Program-made: the position numbers and the translations under genes | Assembly: GCA_030077755.1 (NCBI GenBank) | Contig: JAQJZZ010000001.1 | Span: forward strand, 682,001 to 746,000 | Length of the DNA: 64,000 bases | From: Filosporella fistucella | Lineage: Eukaryota; Ascomycota; Leotiomycetes; Helotiales | Reading direction: 5' to 3' | Shown here: one piece after another, positions 25,313 to 34,678 of the stretch | How positions within the stretch are numbered: position 1 is the stretch's first letter | Layout: the number at the start of each line of letters is the position of its first letter | Notes under the pieces: generated by a model | What the model was told of the DNA's origin: nothing | Databases searched by the model: none | Seen by the model: only the letters and a program-made list of their open reading frames with translations

Positions 25313-28300
25313 TTACACCTTCGCACGTTTCCTCTTCGCAACTGCCTTCCCCTTCGAACTTTTTTTCTTTGGAGGAGCCTCTTCCTCACCAAGTTCTTCA
25401 TCCTCTTCAGCATCATCCACTTCTTCTTCTTCATCCTCTTCCCTCTGCTCATCCACAACCTCCTTCTCCTTCTCCTTAGCCTTCCTCTTCCTCCCCTTTC
25501 TCTCATGTTTTTCTCTCTCCTTCTCCGTCCATCCTATATCGTTCTTCTCAGCCCACGTCCTCGCCTCATCTGCAAATGTTCTTCCGAGAGGATCATCCTT
25601 CTTTCTAGCCTTCAACTTCCCAACCGCTTCTCTCATTCTCTTACTTGCCGCCCTCTCTTTCCCCACCGGAGCTCCAACTGCCCCGACACCAACAGCACCA
25701 TCAAAATAACGAGTGATGTTACTCTGTGTACCCTCTTGAGCGCGTTGATTCATGTCCCTAATTACAGGGACGAGAACTTCATCTGTGCGTTCTTGAGTCC
25801 AACCAATTGTAGCCATTAAGAAGTCTCTGAGACGGTCTAAGTCAGGGACACCCCATTGAAAGGGCTCAGTAGTGCTATCAACTTCTGGTTTGAGATAAGC
25901 CTCTGTGACAGCTGAGGAAGGGAACATAGTCGGCAGGAATATCTTTGTAGATTGCGCGCGTCGAAATTTCTTGCGGAAAGTAGATGGTTCAGATGAGATG
26001 GGGTGAGCGTTCGTCTGAGCAGCTAAGAACCAATCTCTAAATTCCTCTAGACCATTGGCAGAGGGAAACTCAGAAATAATCTCGACAGCTGTGACTGGAC
26101 CGATCCCAGGAATACCTTCAGTGTAATCCGATCCTAGGAGATGAGCTATAGCGATCATTTGATCTCTGGATACCGAAAGCTCCTTCTCAATGTCCGATGC
26201 CAGATAGCATTCAACGTTCTTGTTACTATTGAAGAAATTCTTGTATACTCTTGTGCCGCCAAAGAGAAAAACATCACAATCATCTGTAACGACTCCGTCC
26301 ACAAGACCAAGATTGACAAGTTCCGCACATTGGGCTTCGGCTTCCATTGGCGCAGTGATATACGGGAGACCGAATAGGCGAAGAAGGTTCTGACATTCTG
26401 TGATCATGACTTGCGTGACCTCATCAGCATCACGACGATCTTTCTTCTGCTGATTTCTCAGCGCCTTAAGCTCTCTATCATACTCCTCTTCGGTTTGACG
26501 TTGAGTCTTATGATTCAGCGTATTGGCGAATTCAGCATACTGTTCTGCTTCTTCAGCTAACCGAGTCATCAATTCTTCATCCTCCGGATCGTCGAAATCG
26601 TCAAATTCGGCATCCAACTGACGATTGAAAGCTTCATCATCCGCCAGAGCTTGTGATGATGATGGAGGTTCTGATGGGAAAGCAGCAGCTTGATCTGGCA
26701 TATCGACATCCTCGAATATTGGACTGGGTGTCCTCATTGGGGTCGCTGATTTTGTAGTTGGGATTTCGACGTCTTCAAATTCCGGTGATGCTGATTTTGC
26801 TTGACTGGAATCAGCAATTTCCCCTAGAGGTCCTGCATTCTTGGTTGGTGCTCTAGTCGCACCGCCGTAATCACTCTCAGACCATTCTACCTCTTCATCC
26901 TCATGGGCAGGAGTCTGATCCTTATCCTCGATAACAGCTTCAGGTGAAGGCTGTCTATCATTAGATATATTCGAAACAGGTGGTACAGCCCTCACATCCT
27001 CCGCAATATCCCCAAATGTCTCAATGTCATTTTCTGCAGAAGGTCCTGGTGTATCCTCGACCATAGTCAACGGCGATTCATCGATCGTCTCAACAACCTT
27101 CTTGGCAGGCGGCTCCACAATCTCAAAATCATCTTCACCATCAGAAGAGTCAATTTCAATCGGTGCATGATTCTTCATATAAAGCCTTTTCTCTTCTGCA
27201 GCTCTTTCCTCATCTTCATGATTGATCTCCTGTTCTCTTCTCCTCTGCTGCTTTACTTGATCCGTGATATCATTTCCATCAGCAAGCCAAGGAGGCAAAG
27301 GTTTAGGAGCCTCTTCCTCGATTATGTTGTCGAAACCACCGGCCATATCATCGTCTTCGGGCAAACTGTCTGCTGCCGACTTTTCCACCGGTTTACTCTT
27401 TTTAAATAGAGAGGGTCCAAAATTTAGTTTCTCAAATGGTAATGGACCATCAAAAGGATTCTTGTTGTTCATAACCACCGGCGCAGGTCTTCGAACTGGT
27501 GCTTTTTGCTTTCTCGCCTTCGCCAATGCAGCTTGTAGATCCATCTCATTATCACTGTCGCTATCGATACTCACAGCTCTGGGCTTCGGAACAGCGGCGT
27601 TGGCTCGATTGTTAACCATATGAGCGATCATGCCACCACTATAATTGGCATTTGCAATCGGCTTAGGTGCTTCAACTGCTCGTTGTTTGAATTCCGGCAT
27701 AGGCACATCCTCGAAGTCAATGTCCTCTTCTTGTTCGGATTCTTGGCGATGATTGTTCTTCAGAGAAAGTGCGATAGCTTGTCGGACATGTTCTTCTTCT
27801 GACTCTACATCTTCACCGTCTTTCTGAAGAGACATAGCAATCGCTTTATTCAGATCGTCATCATCGTCTTCCACGAACAATCCGACGTTCTTCGAAGAAC
27901 CTTCTATCGGATCTTGGTCAACAAATAATGAATCTTCCTGCTCAGAATCTCCTCTCACTTCCCTCCAGAACTCCCCAGTCCCTGGACGATAACCATTTCC
28001 CCCGAGTCCCCCCCCAACATTTTCGGGATGTCCGCGACCGGTGGTTTTGGGACCCGAAAGCTTCGGCAGTCGATTCAATCCCTCAACAGGAACATCTTCA
28101 AACTCTTCTTCCTCACTCTCTTCAATTTCCTCAACCTTCACACCCAAAGCATCGACATCAATGGGCGCGTCTCTCCTTCCAGCACTCTTGCCCTCACTAA
28201 CAACTCCCAACGCCCACCCACCCTCAACTCCATCATTCTTAACAAGAACATATTCTCTCCCCCTCTCACCAGCGATCCTCCCTCCGCCAACCCCAGCCAT

Positions 28301-29191
28301 CTCATTCATACCATTCAAATTCATCAATCGTTGTGTCAATTCATTCCTCTCCATCACCCTCGCAATCTGAAACCTGCTAAACTCCATGCGATCCGAGAAT
28401 CTAGCATCAAGATGTTCCTTACTAACTCCCATTCGCAACCTACTTCTCAATCTCGCCGCATTCAGAATATTATATCGATCGCCAGCTGGCAAGGTCTTAA
28501 AAAACTCGCTCTCGAAATCGATTTTTGAAAAATCATACATATTGATATCCTCTCCGTCATTAAATTGCTTCGCATATTCTTCCAGCTCAGCTGTAGACAT
28601 GATCCTCGGATCATCCGGTTGGCCCATACCCTCAATTCCATTCGTGAGTTCTGGGAGGTGATAAGCGTCTGTCTTGCGGAATTTCCGATTCTGAGAGCGC
28701 TCTTGTGCTGACATGCCCATTTCACCAACATAAACCAGCTCTCTGTCTTCAGGAATAGCTTCTTCCTCGTCATGATGAATAACTAATCCCTCTTTCTCTC
28801 TCTTCTTCTGCTTTCTCCTCTTCTCTTCTTCCTCCTCTCCCCTCCTCTTCATCTGCACGGCCAATAGTTTCCCAGCCGTCCTGACAGCATCTTCTCTCCT
28901 CCCCTCTCTCCTCCTCTTTCTCCCCAGGATAGTCTGTCTCTTGAGAACCGGCGCCCCGCCATCGAATACGAATACTGGTTTGATACCGAAATATAGGAGC
29001 TTACATATCCGTCGGAAGAAACCCACGACATGCGAGTTCCGTAATGCGTTTCCTTCTTTATCGCGCACGGCTTTGAGGAACTGGTATATCCAGATCGAGG
29101 CATCGACAGCGAGGCGTTTACGGTTGAGGGTTGCGAGGGGAGTCGGGCGAGCGGAGGGAGCGAGAATTGGCCAGAGTCCTGTTACTCCCAT
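25313..29191 (-). CDS. rad2: XPG/Rad2 structure-specific DNA endonuclease
   Basis: Nucleotide-excision-repair nuclease making the 3' incision (Rad2 in budding yeast, Rad13 in fission yeast, XPG in man). Single exon, 1292 residues, the size expected for this family member. The N-terminal XPG-N domain starts at residue 1 (MGVTGLWPILAPSARPTPLA, then LAVDASIWIYQFLKAV). A long acidic spacer, roughly residues 100-890, contains repeated ubiquitin-interacting-like segments (DLNKAIAMSL, VRQAIALSL). The XPG-I domain is at about 920-1000 (GLPYITAPMEAEAQCAEL, DGVVTDDCDVFLFGG), followed by the helix-hairpin-helix HLLGSDYTEGIPGIGPVTA. Catalytic acidic residues of both halves are present. The C-terminus is a Lys/Glu-rich tail likely carrying nuclear localisation signals. 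It shares a 375-bp divergent promoter with naa38. Confidence 0.96.
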   Translation of the reverse strand: MGVTGLWPILAPSARPTPLATLNRKRLAVDASIWIYQFLKAVRDKEGNALRNSHVVGFFRRICKLLYFGIKPVFVFDGGAPVLKRQTILGRKRRREGRREDAVRTAGKLLAVQMKRRGEEEEEKRRKQKKREKEGLVIHHDEEEAIPEDRELVYVGEMGMSAQERSQNRKFRKTDAYHLPELTNGIEGMGQPDDPRIMSTAELEEYAKQFNDGEDINMYDFSKIDFESEFFKTLPAGDRYNILNAARLRSRLRMGVSKEHLDARFSDRMEFSRFQIARVMERNELTQRLMNLNGMNEMAGVGGGRIAGERGREYVLVKNDGVEGGWALGVVSEGKSAGRRDAPIDVDALGVKVEEIEESEEEEFEDVPVEGLNRLPKLSGPKTTGRGHPENVGGGLGGNGYRPGTGEFWREVRGDSEQEDSLFVDQDPIEGSSKNVGLFVEDDDDDLNKAIAMSLQKDGEDVESEEEHVRQAIALSLKNNHRQESEQEEDIDFEDVPMPEFKQRAVEAPKPIANANYSGGMIAHMVNNRANAAVPKPRAVSIDSDSDNEMDLQAALAKARKQKAPVRRPAPVVMNNKNPFDGPLPFEKLNFGPSLFKKSKPVEKSAADSLPEDDDMAGGFDNIIEEEAPKPLPPWLADGNDITDQVKQQRRREQEINHEDEERAAEEKRLYMKNHAPIEIDSSDGEDDFEIVEPPAKKVVETIDESPLTMVEDTPGPSAENDIETFGDIAEDVRAVPPVSNISNDRQPSPEAVIEDKDQTPAHEDEEVEWSESDYGGATRAPTKNAGPLGEIADSSQAKSASPEFEDVEIPTTKSATPMRTPSPIFEDVDMPDQAAAFPSEPPSSSQALADDEAFNRQLDAEFDDFDDPEDEELMTRLAEEAEQYAEFANTLNHKTQRQTEEEYDRELKALRNQQKKDRRDADEVTQVMITECQNLLRLFGLPYITAPMEAEAQCAELVNLGLVDGVVTDDCDVFLFGGTRVYKNFFNSNKNVECYLASDIEKELSVSRDQMIAIAHLLGSDYTEGIPGIGPVTAVEIISEFPSANGLEEFRDWFLAAQTNAHPISSEPSTFRKKFRRAQSTKIFLPTMFPSSAVTEAYLKPEVDSTTEPFQWGVPDLDRLRDFLMATIGWTQERTDEVLVPVIRDMNQRAQEGTQSNITRYFDGAVGVGAVGAPVGKERAASKRMREAVGKLKARKKDDPLGRTFADEARTWAEKNDIGWTEKEREKHERKGRKRKAKEKEKEVVDEQREEDEEEEVDDAEEDEELGEEEAPPKKKSSKGKAVAKRKRAKV

Positions 29192-29566
29192 TGTTGCTGG
29201 ATATCAGAGAGCGGTAGATATTAGAATCGTGTTCCTGAAGCCAAATTATGTCTTCGCAGAAGCTGATATGCCGAGGAATTATTTCTGCTTCGGATCCGTG
29301 GCAGAAAAAAGACCCATCATGATCTTATTTATCACCCTCTAACCTCCTATACCGATCGTTCGTTATCGCGTATTCGTTCTCGTTCTTGACATGAAGTAAA
29401 ACCGAACAAGAGTTGAAGGTTGTCGCCTGATGACGTCTGATAATGATTCCGCACCAAACGCGCTGTCACATGATCCGTTATCTTATCATTCACATTCCAC
29501 TTCCACATTGTAAATGTCCTCTTTCAACCCCACCTCAATGTCAATCACCACTCCACGACCCACAAA
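29192..29566. promoter_or_regulatory. Bidirectional promoter between rad2 and naa38
   Basis: The 375 bp between the two divergent ATGs must hold both promoters. No TATA box or named site was recognised. Confidence 0.6.
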
Positions 29567-30026
29567 ATGGAGAAAGCGCAAGCAGAAGACTATCTCACAT
29601 CTCTCCTGGGCAAGACATTGCGCATTACCGTAACAGATACACGCATGTTTCTAGGACAATTTAAATGCACAGATTCAGTATGTTTACTCTGCTCCCCTCT
29701 TTAGCCTCTCTCTTCGCATCAATCCTACTATTATATTCCACTTCTCTACCTACAACCTCCCTTCGCCTTGCACCCTTCTGACCCCTATCAAAACCCATCT
29801 AACCGCTAACCAGGACCGCAACATAATCCTCTCCTCCACATTCGAATACCGTCTCCCACCAGCACCTAAAGCCTCTTTCCCCTCAACGACTTCATCCACT
29901 CAACCCTCAAAAATAGTTCTAGATCTCACGTCCCGCTACCTAGGTCTCGTCGTCGTGCCTGGAGAATACATCAAAAAGATAGAAGTCGAAGAGTTTGAGA
30001 GCCAGATGAGGGGGAAGAGGGCTTGA
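29567..30026 (+). CDS. naa38: NatC N-alpha-acetyltransferase auxiliary subunit (LSM domain)
   Basis: Small Sm-like protein of the NatC complex (Naa38, also Mak31 or LSMD1), which acetylates nascent protein N-termini with Naa30 and Naa35. Exons 29567-29677 and 29814-30026 are joined across a 136-bp intron with CTAAC branch sites, giving 107 residues in phase. Sm1 is visible as LLGKTLRITVTDTRMFLGQF followed by CTDSDRNIILSSTFEYR. Sm2 is YLGLVVVPGEYIKKIEVEEF. The phrase CTDxDxNxIL and the VVPGxxI strand match the LSMD1 branch better than snRNP Sm proteins. Length is normal for the family. It is too split to appear as one long ORF. Confidence 0.88.
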
Positions 30027-30707
30027 TTCTCTGGAGAAGGACGGGATGTATATATTTAGTTGCTAAGAGGAGAGGGGACATCGTGGACCGAGGACATAAA
30101 ATCATTGGATTGGTAGAAACCCTACCTAAGAGGCAAATTTCAGGAGAGCAGAGGGCTCGTGAAAAGGGTGGATGGGGAGGGAAAGAAGGGAGATTCAAAG
30201 GTAGGAAATGGACAGAGAGACGAGGATGGGAGGGATACACTTTAATCGCAAGCTATACTCGGTCCAAAGCCCAGAAGTGTCAATAAGAGAAGAACCAAAG
30301 AAAGAAGAAAGACATCCCAAAAGCATAGAGATATACACAGGGAAACGCTACGATATAGCTACTTCACACATCACATTTCACCATGTAACGTATTCTGGAG
30401 GACTGACCAGAAGAACACTAAATTCTAGATCAACGGACTTTTCATTAACGATCGTCACCTATCAATACATTTTTCCTCCCTTCACCACGAATCCCATATT
30501 ACTTATTACCACCACATATCCCCTCCTCCCCCATCACCCAACGCAAAGACGGTCAAGCAATCAAAAAAGCCAACGAGCGCATACCTTTCAAAAGCGCAGA
30601 TCCTGGGAATATCCACCACCAGTCCAAGCCTGACTCCCCCGCATCGCCTTTCGCCACTATTTTATCTTTTCCCCAAAACAAAAAGTCGGTCAAGAGGTAA
30701 GGAACAT
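30027..30707. other. Convergent 3' intergenic, naa38 and pil1
   Basis: 681 bp between two stops facing each other; 3' UTR material. No gene seen. Confidence 0.6.
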
Positions 30708-32234
30708 TTATGCGACAACAGTTTCCTGTCTTCCTCTTGTCTCGCCGTTGACGGCACTATCTTGAATAGATGGATCTCCGACTTCTTCCTCCTCGTCTTC
30801 CTCATCATCGTACTCTTCGCCCTTGTGTGCGCTAGCTGGAACCCAGAGACCGGATTCGCGATCGTTCATGGGTGCGTCTTGGCTGGTAAGATCATGACCT
30901 TCGGCATTTCGCTGGATGTTGTTGCGACGACGTTGAGAGAGAGTGCGAGCACGGGTTGAGAGGGTGGAAGAAACCTTGGCATTGGCAGTGACCCAGTTGG
31001 TAAGAGCATCCTCGCAATCTTGAATAATGGCCTTTGATGCCTCATATCCATCATAAGCAGCGCGAGTCTCGCCTGGTGTGACTGGAGTATCATCGATAAG
31101 TTCCAAAAGATGCTTTCCGTACCCAGCAATAATAGCAAGCTTCTCGCAGTGTTCACGAAGAGCATCGAATTGATAGGTATAAGCAGCCTTTAGCTTCTCA
31201 CGGGTGATGTTTGAGAGTTGGGCCTCAGCAACGAGGGACTCGGCTTCAGCACGAACAAGCTCTTGCTCAAGAACCACAATCTTTGGGGAATTTGGCTCCT
31301 TGTATTTGAGTTGAGCAATTTGATCAGTGATCTTTTGCTTGCCTATTCACGTGATAAGTAGCTGTATTACGAGAGGATGTGATGACTTACGGTCTCTGCT
31401 GGGTTGAACGGAAGCCTCAATGTTACGAATAGACTTGATAGTCACACGGTATTGATCATAACGATCAATGTACTGATCCTCAAGCTCACCAATCTCGTAA
31501 ATCAAGACACCAAGCTTGTCCGTGACATCCGAAACATCATCATCGCATGCCTCACCCCAGATGGAAAGTTGTTGCTACGAATCATCAGTACACAAATGCG
31601 ATAATTGCGCCAAAATTCACAACTTACAGCAACTTCCATGCGCTCACGGCCGACAAGTTCCATGCTGCGCATAACATTCTTCTCCATCTTCACGAGCTGG
31701 GAAAGCTTCTTTGCTAGATCTGGGCCGAATTGACCGGCGGTTTGACGACGGAGAGCATGACCTATTTCCATACACATTAGTAAACAGAACGTATAAATCG
31801 TATATAGAGACATGGTAGTATGTGTATAATGATTGTTGGAGTGGAGGGGAATGCGGCGAAGCAAGCTGTTTTGATAACTTGGTCAAAACAACATGCGACC
31901 CCATCATACCACCCTCCAACCCAATATTCTCCATCTCTCCATGGAACCCACATCTATCAAATCGATAGATATAGAGCTAGCAATGGAGGAAACAATGTGT
32001 AGATATATCCACGTCATGACGAAACCACTGACCGAGTCCGCCTTTTCCGAAGATTCTGCCTGATTTTGTGCTGGAGGATGGTGGAGGTGGGTTCTGGAGT
32101 TGCGAGGCCTGTGAGAGTTTGTATTAGCATTATTCCTCTCTCCAAGTCCCTAATATGCATTCGCAAGGCCTACAGGGAAGGCAGAAACATACAGTAGGAG
32201 CCCGCGACTGTCTCATAGAATAGGTGCGATGCAT
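30708..32234 (-). CDS. pil1: Eisosome core BAR protein Pil1/Lsp1
   Basis: Peripheral membrane protein that builds eisosomes, the plasma-membrane furrows of fungi. Five exons (32193-32234, 32033-32108, 31628-31761, 31391-31574, 30708-31342) with introns of 84, 271, 53 and 48 bp give 356 residues in phase. The start lies in a CCGCCACC-ATG context. The N-terminus [14 protein letters not shown] and the segment [20 protein letters not shown] are typical Pil1 lipid-binding sequences. The BAR helices follow ([60 protein letters not shown]). The tail is acidic ([15 protein letters not shown]). The long second intron has no coding content. Introns clustered in the first third are usual for this gene in ascomycetes. 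Confidence 0.95.
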
Positions 32235-34678
32235 GGTGGCGGTATGAAGGGTATCAACAAGCTATTCGGACTATAATCGTGTTGTGTAGGTAGACGAATC
32301 TGTTCGCGGTGCTGTAGATTCAAGGTTGTCTGTTGCTTTGATGAAAATAGTTGTAGGAGTAGAGTAGATGTGAAAACAAGAAGAGGAGCTCTTGCAGTAG
32401 GTAGTGGTGGTGGTGGATTGATTTTAGCTGTTGATGGTCCATGACGATCGTCGGCAGCGCCAAAACAACACAGTGACGTAGCTCGTGGCCAACACTAGGC
32501 CCGAAACATTCTCAAACTCAGGCTTGGGCCGGTTCTTCGACCTTAGCACCTTTAGCATCTGAGCTGCACCACCATACAGAATGCTTCAATTCGGTTCTTG
32601 GACACGGTACTCGGACTGCTGGTGCTTTTGCTTCATGGATTATGCTGATGACTACCGTTCTGCTACAACTCCACTGTTGCCAACAAACAAGGTTCCTAAC
32701 CTCTTTTCCCTGCATACGAAAGACCCTTTGAAGTCTGCTCTTCTCGGAGCTCCAGTCTGCCAACTACCATATTCATTCCATGACCACTCATCCCATCCAA
32801 TATGGAATTCCCCATCCATCCCCAGCATGATCATCTCCAGGATAACTATCCGAATCCGTCTCGTCTCTCCACACGTAGTCCTAGTACAGCGACATCAAAT
32901 CCGGCGGCTCCGACTCTATAAAGTGGAACAGGCGACCTGAAAGACGACCTCTTCAAGCCTCACTCAACGACGTCACAGTTCTTCCAATTTCCAATAGACG
33001 AAATGAAGCAATCTTGAAAAAGAGCAGACTACCAAACTATAGCTAACAGTCTAGGCTTGATGAAGGCGAGATTGTCACGTTACTGTCGCAACCCGACCGT
33101 AGTGTAGTGGCTGTGCCTGACTAGAGTTATATCCTTATTTGCATTAAGGAGTGATTACCGCTATCACGTGGAGAGGTTAATGTATGGATGAATTGAGGGG
33201 TGTAGATTGTCATGGTTATTGGACGGCGGCATGGAGTGGCTCGAGAGGGGAGACGGAGGGCAGCAAGTTACTGAAGAGCACGAGTTTTGTCGGAGACGAA
33301 GCGTGTGACGCGGTATTGCAAAAGCTCTAAAAAAATCAAAAAATCCGAGTCTTCAAGAATTGATCTCAAAGAAAGGCATGGTGACAGGTAGGTATATTAG
33401 AGTAGCAACAACGAAACGCCTGTTTTATTACGAAGCACACGGGTATTTAGCTACTAACTCCCTCTGATCAAAATCCATAACTCCACGCCTTGGTATTCAT
33501 ACACCATCTCTTTCCATATGCTGTTGCCATCCTCTTTCCATGCTCTCATCCAGCACTCCGTCACTCCTTCTTGCGTGCAATCATCCCCCTCATCCATCCC
33601 TCCACTTCTTGCGCACCAGTCTCCCTTCGTTTACGACTCCCTATCCATCCCTTCCGTCGTCTTGCCCTAATAGGTCTCGTAAACATAATAACACAAAAAG
33701 CAAATCTATATAACTCCCAAGCTTTTCCATGCCCATATTTTAGTATTAATACAGCCGGCCAACAACAATCAAGAAACGACAGCAAAAAAAAATTCAAACC
33801 CCGCTATATATCCTTCGCTCAAAATCTCGGGTATCCAATACTATATAGCTAAACTGAAAAGGGTATATGAAAATAAGGTGGACTAAAATGAAAAAAGTAG
33901 CTGGATAGTACAGAATTGGGAGAAGAGGGTTGTTGAGATAACCAGCGAATCCGGGGTTCAGAGTGTTTCGCTGCGCTTGTTGAGATGGGAGTCAAACGTG
34001 ATGAGGAGCAAAAGGTTCCGTGACAAGTGTCATCGAAGCATGGAGAGGGAGCGGGCGGTGTGGTTGCTCTATCCCTATCCCCATCGAGAGTCAGAGATGG
34101 TATGAATAGCAATCCAAGGACATCATCATATCGCAGTCGAAATCGGCACTGAAGCCGCGTGCTTGTGGGCCCATCATCTCGCCGTCATGAACATAAAGTG
34201 GACAAACGTTTCCAAGCAGTGAGGTTGCTGAAGCAGACTCGGTACAAGCCAATGACAACACAACTTGCACATGCTCAGCATGCTCGACACGACATCGTGA
34301 ATGTAATATCACTCGGTCTCCCTCGCCACCATGAGTTCGGCAACGAGAATGAACCTCGAGTGGGCAACACAATGAAGTCATTGTATCGCCATCCAACCCA
34401 TCCTGCGAAGGTTGTGAGCCTATTGTTGGCAGAGAGCATTGTTGCTTTCGGGCTCTAACATCCCAGCGCTCTCTGCCTCTGTGAAACTACCACTCTTGTT
34501 GACAGATAGATCGGGAGATTTCCTTTTCAATTAGCTTAAGGATGGCACCATCGTTCAGGAAGCTCTGCAAAGTATATCATGAGGCCAAAGACCGCACGAA
34601 TAGGCTCGACTTCCGGAAGAGACACAATGATACGATATTTCCGTCGACGCAATCTGAATTGACAAGATTGTTTGCTTC
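32235..34678. other. Intergenic, pil1 promoter side
   Basis: 2.4 kb without a supportable gene. A minus-strand patch at about 32518-32930 shows coding-like fragments (DYVWRDETDSDSYPGDDHAG, SWQTGAPRRADFKGSF) in different frames, perhaps an old exon or relic. No complete model could be built. Confidence 0.45.

Noticed and set aside
25103..25819. 238-codon plus-strand ORF
   Set aside because: It overlaps the small secreted gene in the wrong frame and then runs antisense to the Lys/Glu-rich end of rad2.
33085..33135. tRNA-like phrase (GTAGTGTAGTGG)
   Set aside because: No matching acceptor stem, anticodon arm or T-loop box follows.
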